A DNA stretch of 64,000 bases from Ostreococcus mediterraneus (taxonomy: Eukaryota; Chlorophyta; Mamiellophyceae; Mamiellales; Bathycoccaceae). Each line of letters begins with the position of its first letter. The stretch's first letter is position 1. Below, one piece after another: positions 18,808-26,380 of the stretch. The stretch lies in assembly GCA_012295225.1 (NCBI GenBank), contig WMKK01000011.1, forward strand, positions 397,672 to 461,671, written 5' to 3'. A program made the position numbers and the translations under genes. The notes under the pieces are model-generated. The model saw nothing but the letters and a program-made list of their open reading frames with translations, was not told the DNA's origin and made no database searches.

Positions 18808-19314
18808 GGTGACGCAACCGCCGAGCGCCGACGCCGCGCGCGTGCTGGACGCACTCACGCGCGTGTACGGCTTCGATGCCGCGCAGGCGCGCGCGTGCGT
18901 GGACGAGCTCGGCGCGAACGCGACGGTGCAAATGTGCGTCGATGCGCTGCTCGATGGAGGCGCGCAAGACCGCGGTGGACCGGCGTTGGGGCTCGTGCGG
19001 TGCGCGCACGTGCGCGAGGATGGGATGGTGGATATTGATGCGCTCTCCGCGCCGCGCGCGTGCGGCGACGGCGAGGCGTGTGGGGCGAGGCGTGAGTTGT
19101 GGACGTGTTTGTCGTGCGGGACGTCGGGGTGCGGGCGGTACGCGCGCGGGTGCATGTTGGCGCATTCTGCGTCGCATGCGGCGTGCGTGGCGCTCAGCTG
19201 GATTTGAGCGTGTGGTGTTATTCTTGCAAGTCCTACGTCACGCATGAGGTGTTGGAGAGGTATCGCGAGCGCGCTGAGGCGCTGAAGTTTCGCGGCGCCG
19301 GTTCCAGCGCCTAA
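18806..19314 (+). pseudogene. UBP-type zinc finger protein with UBA-like N-terminus; reading frame broken once
   Basis: The frame from 18806 gives a UBA-like helix segment (RVLDALTRVYGFDAAQARACVDELG) and then a UBP-type zinc finger: CAHV, ELWTCLSCGTSGCGRYARGC, HSASHAACVALS. It stops at 19207. The expected continuation LDLSVWCYSCKSYVTHEVLERY is present at once in another frame, running to 19314. A missing base near 19197-19201 would explain this; an intron does not, since family residues on both sides are contiguous. So this is either a sequencing error or a real frameshift. ZnF-UBP domains bind the free C-terminus of ubiquitin. The start codon overlaps MAT1's start on the other strand in a CATG. 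I mark it as broken, not as certainly dead. Confidence 0.65.
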
Positions 19315-19326
19315 CCACCTATCCGC

Positions 19327-19384
19327 GAGACTAATACCTCTCGTTGTGCGTACGAGTGAGACTAATACCTCTGTTGTTTGTACG
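19327..19384. repeat. Imperfect 2-copy tandem repeat, ~30-nt period
   Basis: GAGACTAATACCTCT followed by GTTGT...GTACG occurs twice, at 19327-19354 and 19358-19384, with small differences. It lies in the short space between the zinc finger gene and the FtsH-like gene, in what would be both 3' untranslated regions. No function is evident. Confidence 0.7.
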
Positions 19385-19417
19385 TTGTAATCAAATTACA
19401 ATCACGCTAGTGCGTGG

Positions 19418-22400
19418 CTAAGCGGCATCGACGCCATCGTCAGAAGACGATGGATTCGGTGTCGAAGACGCGAGGAGGCGATCAACCGTTTTACCAAGCT
19501 TGTACAATTCGGGTTGATACGACATGGGGAAGTCTTGCCAAAACTCAAACTCGCGATGAAGGTCGTCGATGTCATCCACAAAACGACGACCATTAGTGAG
19601 AAGTTCTTCGGGCGGGTCCCATCCGTCGCCACTCCATTTCTCTTCATAGTGCTTGAGTTCGGCGTGGCATAACGACAGACGGCGGGATTCGTTTTCAGTC
19701 AACTCGGCGCCGTCGACGTCGCGCTTGCGCTCGATGCTTGAAATGACCTTGCGCAACTCCACCGAACGCTCATCATCCGTAATCTTTGTCATGCGAATAA
19801 GCTCGCGGCGACGCCAGCCTGGTTGTTCTTCCTCTAACTCTTTCATGGCGGCAAAGTGCCAGCTGTGACGCTCGGGCACGAGGCGTTTCCACTCGCTCTT
19901 GGGCTTCCCCGAACCGCGCACGCCGGTGAAATCGCCAAGTTCTGGCTTCTTGTTCCACGCCACCGGGTCACGAACCTTGAGATCCAGATCTTCTAAAGAA
20001 AAGTTGTAAAATCTAGATGCCGCACGGAGCTTTTCTTTCGGGTCGCTGATCGAACGCAAATTGTCAATCTCTTCATCGCTCTCGCTCGGTAGGATTTTCA
20101 CCGGCGTGTCCGGTCCAACCTTGGGGAACTCCGCAGTCGGCGGATGCGCAGCTAAGATTTCATCCATTTCTGCTACGGATAAGGTTTCTTGTTCAATCAA
20201 CCTATCCGCCATGGCGTTGACTGCGTCGACGTGTGCGGCGATAATCGCACGAGCGTTGTCTTCACCCTCTTTTAAGATTTGCACCATTTTACGTTCGGCG
20301 TATTGAAAGTGGTCGCGCGACGCCGCGCGAATAGGACCAGCCAAGACTTTTAAATCATCCAACTTATTCAATTCACCAGATTTGGACACGACGCCGGTTA
20401 AACGCGCCACGCGCTTCTCAGACCGGTTCAAAAACGTTGGATCATGCGTGTACGTCGTCAACATGCCCGGCTGCCCGAGACCAAAGTTGATAATCATGTT
20501 TCGCAACACATCGTTTGCTTCGATGATATCCTCTGTACCTCGCGTCGTAGTTTCACCGTATATCGCGCTCTCTGCGGCGCGACCGGCGAGTAATACTTGA
20601 ATACGTTCGCACATGCGCGCTCGCGTTGGGTACATGTAGTCTTCGTCACGCTTTCTTTGAATCAACGTCACCGTCGGCTCAAATCCCCGAGGCACGATGG
20701 ACACGAGCTCGATGTCCTCAATTAATCCAGTGCTCTTGTGAAGCACGTGCTGCACGAGTGCGTGACCAAGCTCATGTACGGCGAGTTTACGCGTCAATGG
20801 GCTGTCTTTCGGGTGCGGCGAGAGTCTAATGCCGCTCACGACGCGATCTACAGCTTGTAACACGTCATCTTCTTCAATTTGCTCGCCTTCTCTGCGCACG
20901 CAATGCACCGCCGCCTCGTTGCAAATGTTTGCTATCTCGGCGCCAGACAACCCAGGGATGTTTTGCGCCAAACGCTTGGTGTCAATTTCGGGGTTGCAAT
21001 TTCTTTTCGAAAGGTGAATCTGCAAAATCTTGGCGCGCGCCTCGACGTTTGGAAGGGGCACTCGAACCTTGCGGTCAAAGCGGCCCGGACGCAAGAGCGC
21101 AGGGTCGAGTAAATCGGCACGGTTTGTGGCGCCAATAAACACCACACCCGTATCTGGTGTGAAACCGTCCATCTCGGTTAACAACTGATTGAGCGTTTGC
21201 TCGTGCTCCTCCGTGCCTCGAGTGCCAGCTGCGGCACGCTTCGTCCCTAACGCGTCGATTTCGTCGACAAAAATCAAGCACGGCGCGTTGATGCGCGCGC
21301 GCTTAAACAAATCTCTCACGCGCGCCGCACCAACGCCGACGATGATTTCAACAAACTCTGAACCAGACATGGAGTAAAATGGCACTTTCGCCTCGCCTGC
21401 GATTGCTTTGGCAATCAACGTTTTGCCCACCCCGGGACCGCCCTCCATGAGCAAACCTTTCGGTGGGCGGGCGCCGACGGCGGCGAATCGCTCTGGCTCC
21501 TTCAAAAACGCAACAACCTCCTCCAAATCTTCAATGATATTCTCCAATCCACCGACATCTTCTAAAGTTACGTCCACCGTACCGTCGCGACGCGCCCCAG
21601 CGCGGGACTGCGCGAATTGCATCGCCTGGAATTGATCCTGAGGCACCGACGTCTTGCGAACAATGCCCAAGTAAATCGAACCCACCATGAATGCTAAACC
21701 GCCCAAAGAATACGCCAAAAACTCCATACCGGTATACGTCGCCGGCTTCCACTTTTGATGATACGTATACCACGTGCCAAATCGGTCACACTTGTCCCGC
21801 GCGGCAATGTCCAACGCCTTGGTCATGGTGTTCACGTAATATTTGCTCCCATCCGTCGTCGTGGCTAAATAATACCGCGCGCGTGGAATCTTTCGCAACG
21901 CGGCTGGAGGAAACCACCCAAACTCAGGCGGATCCCACACTTGAAAATTCGCAATCTTCCCTTCATCCACAGCCTGATTAAACACCGTGAACGGCATTTC
22001 CTTCATCGCGCGCCAATTCGGTTCCTCATCAATCGGCGCGCCTAAACTCTGCGTGCTCACGTACGAGCTCGTACCCTTCACATCCCCTTCCATCGGCCCT
22101 TTCTTCGCCATGCGCTTCTTCGCCTTTTCACTAAACAACTTATACTGCTCATCTTGCTCCCGAAGCATCTGTTCGTACTGCGCATCCGTCATACCGCGCG
22201 GCTTGACCAACCCCTGCGCCGCGACGTCCCGAAGACGCATTCGCCTCCCCGACGTCGACAGCGCCCCAACCCTGCGCGTGGCGCACACCCCCAGCGCCGC
22301 GCTCGCGCTCGCGCTCGCGCTCCGCGCGCGCAACGCGTCGTCCCCATCGCCGTGCGCGCGCGCCGCGCGACTCGACACGACCACGAACCGCCGGCCGGGC

Positions 22401-22552
22401 GCCGCGCGCCGCGAGACCACGAGAGGTGACCTAGTGCTGCGCCAAGACATTCGCGCGTGATGCGCCGTCGCGGCGAGGCCGACGCCCGCGCTGACGCCCG
22501 CGTATGCGCGACGCGATGCGAACGACGCGTGCGGTGGTGGCGTTGGCGTCAT
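19418..22552 (-). CDS. FtsH-like AAA metalloprotease with long C-terminal extension, plastid-type
   Basis: About 1044 aa from the ATG at 22552; the frame opens at 22669 and a later ATG at 22450 is also possible. After a plastid-type leader and a region with one clear membrane span (AYSLGGLAFMVGSIYLGIV) comes the AAA module: Walker A GGPGVGKT, Walker B CLIFVDEIDAL, second region of homology ATNRADLLDPALLRPGRFDR. The peptidase part keeps the zinc motif HELGH and a downstream Asp-bearing stretch (TEDIIEAND). Walker A differs from the usual GPPGTGKT. About 300 residues follow the protease domain, rich in charged and aromatic residues (WKRLVPERHSWHFAAM), which ordinary FtsH lacks. Likely acts in thylakoid or envelope protein quality control. 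Confidence 0.85.
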   Translation of the reverse strand: MTPTPPPHASFASRRAYAGVSAGVGLAATAHHARMSWRSTRSPLVVSRRAAPGRRFVVVSSRAARAHGDGDDALRARSASASASAALGVCATRRVGALSTSGRRMRLRDVAAQGLVKPRGMTDAQYEQMLREQDEQYKLFSEKAKKRMAKKGPMEGDVKGTSSYVSTQSLGAPIDEEPNWRAMKEMPFTVFNQAVDEGKIANFQVWDPPEFGWFPPAALRKIPRARYYLATTTDGSKYYVNTMTKALDIAARDKCDRFGTWYTYHQKWKPATYTGMEFLAYSLGGLAFMVGSIYLGIVRKTSVPQDQFQAMQFAQSRAGARRDGTVDVTLEDVGGLENIIEDLEEVVAFLKEPERFAAVGARPPKGLLMEGGPGVGKTLIAKAIAGEAKVPFYSMSGSEFVEIIVGVGAARVRDLFKRARINAPCLIFVDEIDALGTKRAAAGTRGTEEHEQTLNQLLTEMDGFTPDTGVVFIGATNRADLLDPALLRPGRFDRKVRVPLPNVEARAKILQIHLSKRNCNPEIDTKRLAQNIPGLSGAEIANICNEAAVHCVRREGEQIEEDDVLQAVDRVVSGIRLSPHPKDSPLTRKLAVHELGHALVQHVLHKSTGLIEDIELVSIVPRGFEPTVTLIQRKRDEDYMYPTRARMCERIQVLLAGRAAESAIYGETTTRGTEDIIEANDVLRNMIINFGLGQPGMLTTYTHDPTFLNRSEKRVARLTGVVSKSGELNKLDDLKVLAGPIRAASRDHFQYAERKMVQILKEGEDNARAIIAAHVDAVNAMADRLIEQETLSVAEMDEILAAHPPTAEFPKVGPDTPVKILPSESDEEIDNLRSISDPKEKLRAASRFYNFSLEDLDLKVRDPVAWNKKPELGDFTGVRGSGKPKSEWKRLVPERHSWHFAAMKELEEEQPGWRRRELIRMTKITDDERSVELRKVISSIERKRDVDGAELTENESRRLSLCHAELKHYEEKWSGDGWDPPEELLTNGRRFVDDIDDLHREFEFWQDFPMSYQPELYKLGKTVDRLLASSTPNPSSSDDGVDAA

Positions 22553-22915
22553 GACGCCGTGCGCGCGCGCGTGTGCGGCGCGCGACGGCGGCGACGCAGA
22601 GGGTTTCGTGCGCCTGGTGTTTACATTAGCGGCGTCATTGAGTCCCCCTGTTGACGAGTTATGACTCAAGAGTTAGGGTTTTGGAACGTTTTCGCGGGGC
22701 TGCGGTCGTTGACCCGCGAGTGCGCGACGCGCGGGCGTGCGCACGGCGTGAGCGACAGCGCGGCGAGGGCGTGGCGCGCGGAAACTTCCAGTTCTGTGCG
22801 CGCGTGCGAGAACGCGTGCGTGATAGCGCGAGTGCGCGTTCACAGTGCGCACGTAGACGATCAAAGACGGAGCGCAATCGTAAAAGTGGATTTTTGATTT
22901 TCATCTTTGACGACG

Positions 22916-24706
22916 ATGGATTCCGTGCTGTCGTGGTTTAGTGGGAGCGCGGCGCGCGATGGGGACGACGATGATGATGATGATGACTCGATCGCGAGCT
23001 CGACGATGAGTGATGACGACGACGGGCGCGAGGATGGGTCGTTGGATACGACGCGGGAGTCGTTGGGCGACGCCGAGGACGCGATGTCGCCTCGCGCGTC
23101 TACGTCTGACGTCGATGACGCGGAGAGTAAAGCGTTACTGCCGCCGAGAAAGATACTACATCCTTATTCACGCGTGCGTGATGCCATGAATTCGGGGTCA
23201 GATGCGAATGCGGAGCTTCCAAGTGGGCTCACAAATGGCGGGAATACGTGTTTCGCGGCTTCGGCGTTGCAGTGTTTACGACGCGCTACGGCGCTCACGG
23301 CGTGGTTTGACGACATTGATCGTTGGCATAACAGCGCTCGATGCGAAGAGAAGCGGAATTTCTGCGTCGTGTGTGAATACGCGAAACATTTAGAGCGCGC
23401 GACAGCGTCGGGTGGGGCACATTCCATCGGACGGTTGACGAAGGATATCAATAAAGTTGCCAAGCAATTTCGACGCGGACGCCAGGAGGATTCGCACGAG
23501 TACATCAACGCATTACTCGACGCCATGCATGTGGCGTTTCTGAAAGATTTAGGAGGGGAGAAAAAGTATGATTTGCGCACGCAGGAGACGACGGTTATTT
23601 ATCACACGTTTGGTGGGTATACGCTCGGAACGGTGAAGTGCATGTCGTGCGGATACGTGAGTAAGAATTTCCAAAGCACGTTGGATATCCCGCTCGAGGT
23701 GACGGGGAAGATTGCGTCTATCGAAGCCGCACTTGAGGTGAATTATTGCACCGAGGAGACGTTATCTGGGTCGAATATGTACAAGTGCTCAAAGTGTAAG
23801 ACGCTTGTGCGAGCAAAGAAGGGCTCAAAGATTCACGTGTCGCCGAATGTGCTGACGATTCCGTTGAAACGCTACTCCACCGGTCGGTTTAGCAAGATTA
23901 CCAAGTACGTACATTTTCCAGAGCGCTTTTCTTTAGCGCCCTACATGAGCGATGACGCGCCATATGAAGGTTCCGACCCTGTGTACGATTTATTTGGTGT
24001 CTTGGTGCATCAAGACTTTTACGCGAGCGCGCACTCTGGGCATTATGTGGCGTACGTGAAACTTCCCGACGATACATGGGTGTTGTGCAACGATGGACGC
24101 GTGTCCGTGTCGTCCGAAAAAGAGGCGATGAAGCAAAAGGCGTATATTTTATTCTACGAGCGCGTGACTCCTAGAGATGGCCCAGACGTTCGCCCGGCTG
24201 GGTATTTGGAGGATGCCGTGCGAGCGGCGCGGAGCGAAAGAATGACGTCAGCGCCGGCGATGAGCGTGGATACGAGTGACATTCGTTCGCGTCTTGAGTC
24301 CATGAAGTTTTCTTCTGCTCGCGGTGTGGATGATGTGATTTCGTATCGATCAGAGGCGCCCGTGGCAACGTCAACGACGACGGCGCCGATGGAGACGAAA
24401 ACAGAAACGACGACGTCATCGATGAAACCGTCGTTTGAGATTGAAACGGTCACCGCTGCCGACGGTTCGAATGAACTTAAAGTTATCGTAACCTTACCAG
24501 GCTGTACGAGCGTGAAAGAATTTGACGTCGAACTCGAAGCTCAGGCGAATGGTGCAAACGTGCTCGTCATCTGTGCGACGTCTTTGTACATCGCTCCGAT
24601 TAAAATTCAACTTCCGCGAAACATCGTCGATGAACCGCGTGGGAGCACATTCAAACGCAAACTTGGCAAGTACACCGTTCGCTTCCCGTTGGTTGGCGCG
24701 GCGTAA
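22916..24706 (+). CDS. USP-family deubiquitinase with C-terminal PIH1/CS-like domain
   Basis: 596 aa from the ATG at 22916. The N-terminus is acidic and Ser-rich. The catalytic domain begins with the Cys box GLTNGGNTCFAASALQCL and has the QEDSHEYINALLDAMH box, a four-Cys zinc knuckle (CMSCGY and CSKCK), and the His box FYASAHSGHYVAYVK followed by WVLCNDGRVS and AYILFYER. This is the USP36/42-like layout of ubiquitin-specific proteases, which remove ubiquitin from proteins. The last ~100 residues (ELKVIVTLPGCTSVKEFDVELE, IAPIKIQLPRNI, STFKRKLGKYTVRFPL) form a CS-like beta domain like the C-terminal part of PIH1 proteins, which bind co-chaperones. Confidence 0.9.
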   Translation: MDSVLSWFSGSAARDGDDDDDDDDSIASSTMSDDDDGREDGSLDTTRESLGDAEDAMSPRASTSDVDDAESKALLPPRKILHPYSRVRDAMNSGSDANAELPSGLTNGGNTCFAASALQCLRRATALTAWFDDIDRWHNSARCEEKRNFCVVCEYAKHLERATASGGAHSIGRLTKDINKVAKQFRRGRQEDSHEYINALLDAMHVAFLKDLGGEKKYDLRTQETTVIYHTFGGYTLGTVKCMSCGYVSKNFQSTLDIPLEVTGKIASIEAALEVNYCTEETLSGSNMYKCSKCKTLVRAKKGSKIHVSPNVLTIPLKRYSTGRFSKITKYVHFPERFSLAPYMSDDAPYEGSDPVYDLFGVLVHQDFYASAHSGHYVAYVKLPDDTWVLCNDGRVSVSSEKEAMKQKAYILFYERVTPRDGPDVRPAGYLEDAVRAARSERMTSAPAMSVDTSDIRSRLESMKFSSARGVDDVISYRSEAPVATSTTTAPMETKTETTTSSMKPSFEIETVTAADGSNELKVIVTLPGCTSVKEFDVELEAQANGANVLVICATSLYIAPIKIQLPRNIVDEPRGSTFKRKLGKYTVRFPLVGAA

Positions 24707-24906
24707 TCAGCAGTAACGTAACATAAATAAAGCGCGAACATCACCATAGAGAAATACATGTAAACAATGCGCAGTAGCAGCGCGTGAAAAGTGAAATTAT
24801 AAATCACACTAGTTATCATAATTATCGTTCGAGTGTTTTAAGTCAACTCGGTAAAGAGGAATTTATGCATCAGATCAACACGTTCAACGCTCGCGACTGC
24901 GAACAC

Positions 24907-25587
24907 TCACGCCAACAACTCAACGAAAGCGTTCGCGCACGCCGTGCTCGACGCCGGATTTTGCCCAGTCACCAGGTTCCCATCGACGACCGCATTTGGT
25001 GTCCAATCCGCGGTCGCCGTGTACAGTCCCCCTTGCGCTTTCATCGCGGTCTCGATCAACTCGGGCACCTTGTCCGTCAATCCAACCGCGGCTTCCTCGC
25101 TATCGGAAAATCCCGTCACCTTCAATCCCTTAACCAACGGCTCGCCATTCGGCTTCGTGCATCCCAACAACGCGATCGGGCCGTGACAATCCGCCGCCAC
25201 GGGCTTACCTGCGGCATACATCGCGGACACGAACGCGCCCAACGCGGCGTTCTTGTAGAAATCCACGCACGTCCCGTGACCACCCGCGAGGTACGCCCCG
25301 TCAAACGCATCCGCGCTCACCGAACCGAGCTCAGCAGAATTACGCAATGCGTCCATCGCTTCTTCGTCCTCCTTAAACTTGGCGCACGACGGCGTAAAGA
25401 AGTCCCCACTCTCGCTCGCCGGGTCGATCGGCACCGCCCCACCCTTGATGCTCACAATCGTCACTTTAATGCCCNCCGATCGNGCAATGTAGTACGGCTC
25501 GGCCACTTCTTCCAACCACGCGCCGGTTTTCGCGCCCGGCACGAGTTCGTCGCAACTCGTGCATATCAATGCGATGGATTTTGTCAT
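24907..25587 (-). CDS. DJ-1/PfpI family protein (Hsp31-like)
   Basis: 226 aa from the ATG at 25587. Family marks: the N-terminal GAKTGAWLEEVAEPYY with its Glu near the active site, AGGHGTCVDF, and the nucleophile elbow VAADCHGPIALL with the reactive Cys. This arrangement is typical of Hsp31-like members, which have glyoxalase III or deglycase-like and chaperone activity in stress. Two ambiguous bases near 25475 and 25485 leave two residues undefined. A longer frame to 26343 is antisense to the TPR gene and was rejected. The gene diverges from the TPR gene with 150 bp between start codons. Confidence 0.9.
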   Translation of the reverse strand: MTKSIALICTSCDELVPGAKTGAWLEEVAEPYYIXRSXGIKVTIVSIKGGAVPIDPASESGDFFTPSCAKFKEDEEAMDALRNSAELGSVSADAFDGAYLAGGHGTCVDFYKNAALGAFVSAMYAAGKPVAADCHGPIALLGCTKPNGEPLVKGLKVTGFSDSEEAAVGLTDKVPELIETAMKAQGGLYTATADWTPNAVVDGNLVTGQNPASSTACANAFVELLA

Positions 25588-25737
25588 CGTGTTGTGCCGT
25601 GCGATGCGGTGCGTGTGCGGAACGTCGACGACGCGCGCGGAATTGTGACGACATTCGGTGCATCTTCGTGTGCCTTCGTGTGGTAACGCCGGTTCGTGTC
25701 GGCGTTGATCGGGCGTTATTGTGCGCCGCGCGTGGCG

Positions 25738-26289
25738 ATGGATGCGGTGCGCGCGCGGTGCGCGCGGGGTAAAGCCGACGGAGATGCGATGTACGACGTC
25801 GAGCGGTACATCGCGGCGTGTGCGGCGTATGATGATGCGGTGGCGGCGATCGAGGAGGCGCTGGTGCTGACGAATGAGGAGGAGGAGGAGGAATCTCGGT
25901 CGTTTTGGATGCGAAAGATGTGCGTGGTGAAAGCAAATCGCGCGGCGTGTTTGAATAAACGACAGATGCCCAAGGAAGCGATTGAAGATTGTGATTGTGT
26001 GATCGCGCATGGTGGGGTGTGTGCGCCGGAGGTTGTCGTGAAAGCATTTTACAGACGGGGGTGCGCGTTCGAGCGGATGGGGGACGCCGACGCCGCCATC
26101 GCGAGTTTCGAGTATGCGCTGCAGATTGAGCCAACGAATGAGATGGTGCGCTTGCATTTGAAGAAATTCAAATGCGTGTTTCATCGAGCGTGTGTGCTGC
26201 ATAAGGCGTCGCCTGAGGTGCTCGCGAGGCAGACGAAATTTAGAAACTTTACGTCTCGGCCGAATTTGCGACACATGCGAGGCGAGTGA
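25738..26289 (+). CDS. TPR-repeat protein
   Basis: 183 aa from the ATG at 25738. Three tetratricopeptide-like units are visible: AACAAYDDAVAAIEEAL, CVVKANRAACLNKRQMPKEAIEDCD, and VKAFYRRGCAFERMGDADAAIASFEYALQIEPTN, the last being a textbook TPR. This three-repeat clamp is used by Hsp70/Hsp90 co-chaperones and import receptors; basic residues at NRAACLNK and KAFYRRG fit a carboxylate clamp. The gap between repeats holds a Glu-rich insert. After the TPRs there is a basic tail (ARQTKFRNFTSRPNLRHM). The specific partner cannot be told. Confidence 0.8.
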   Translation: MDAVRARCARGKADGDAMYDVERYIAACAAYDDAVAAIEEALVLTNEEEEEESRSFWMRKMCVVKANRAACLNKRQMPKEAIEDCDCVIAHGGVCAPEVVVKAFYRRGCAFERMGDADAAIASFEYALQIEPTNEMVRLHLKKFKCVFHRACVLHKASPEVLARQTKFRNFTSRPNLRHMRGE

Positions 26290-26380
26290 GTCTCTTCTGG
26301 ATGATACTTCTAAGCGGCTACTACTAACATTATTATTGTACAATCAAGTGTGTGGTGGTTTAAATATATATACGAGCACC

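Noticed and set aside
18808-19245. N-terminal extension of MAT1 that might encode its RING
   Set aside because: Cysteines are few and have no RING spacing; the region codes for a zinc finger protein on the other strand.
24907-26343. 478-codon frame on the minus strand
   Set aside because: Only the last 226 codons code for the DJ-1-type protein. The rest is antisense to the TPR gene and rich in His/Arg.
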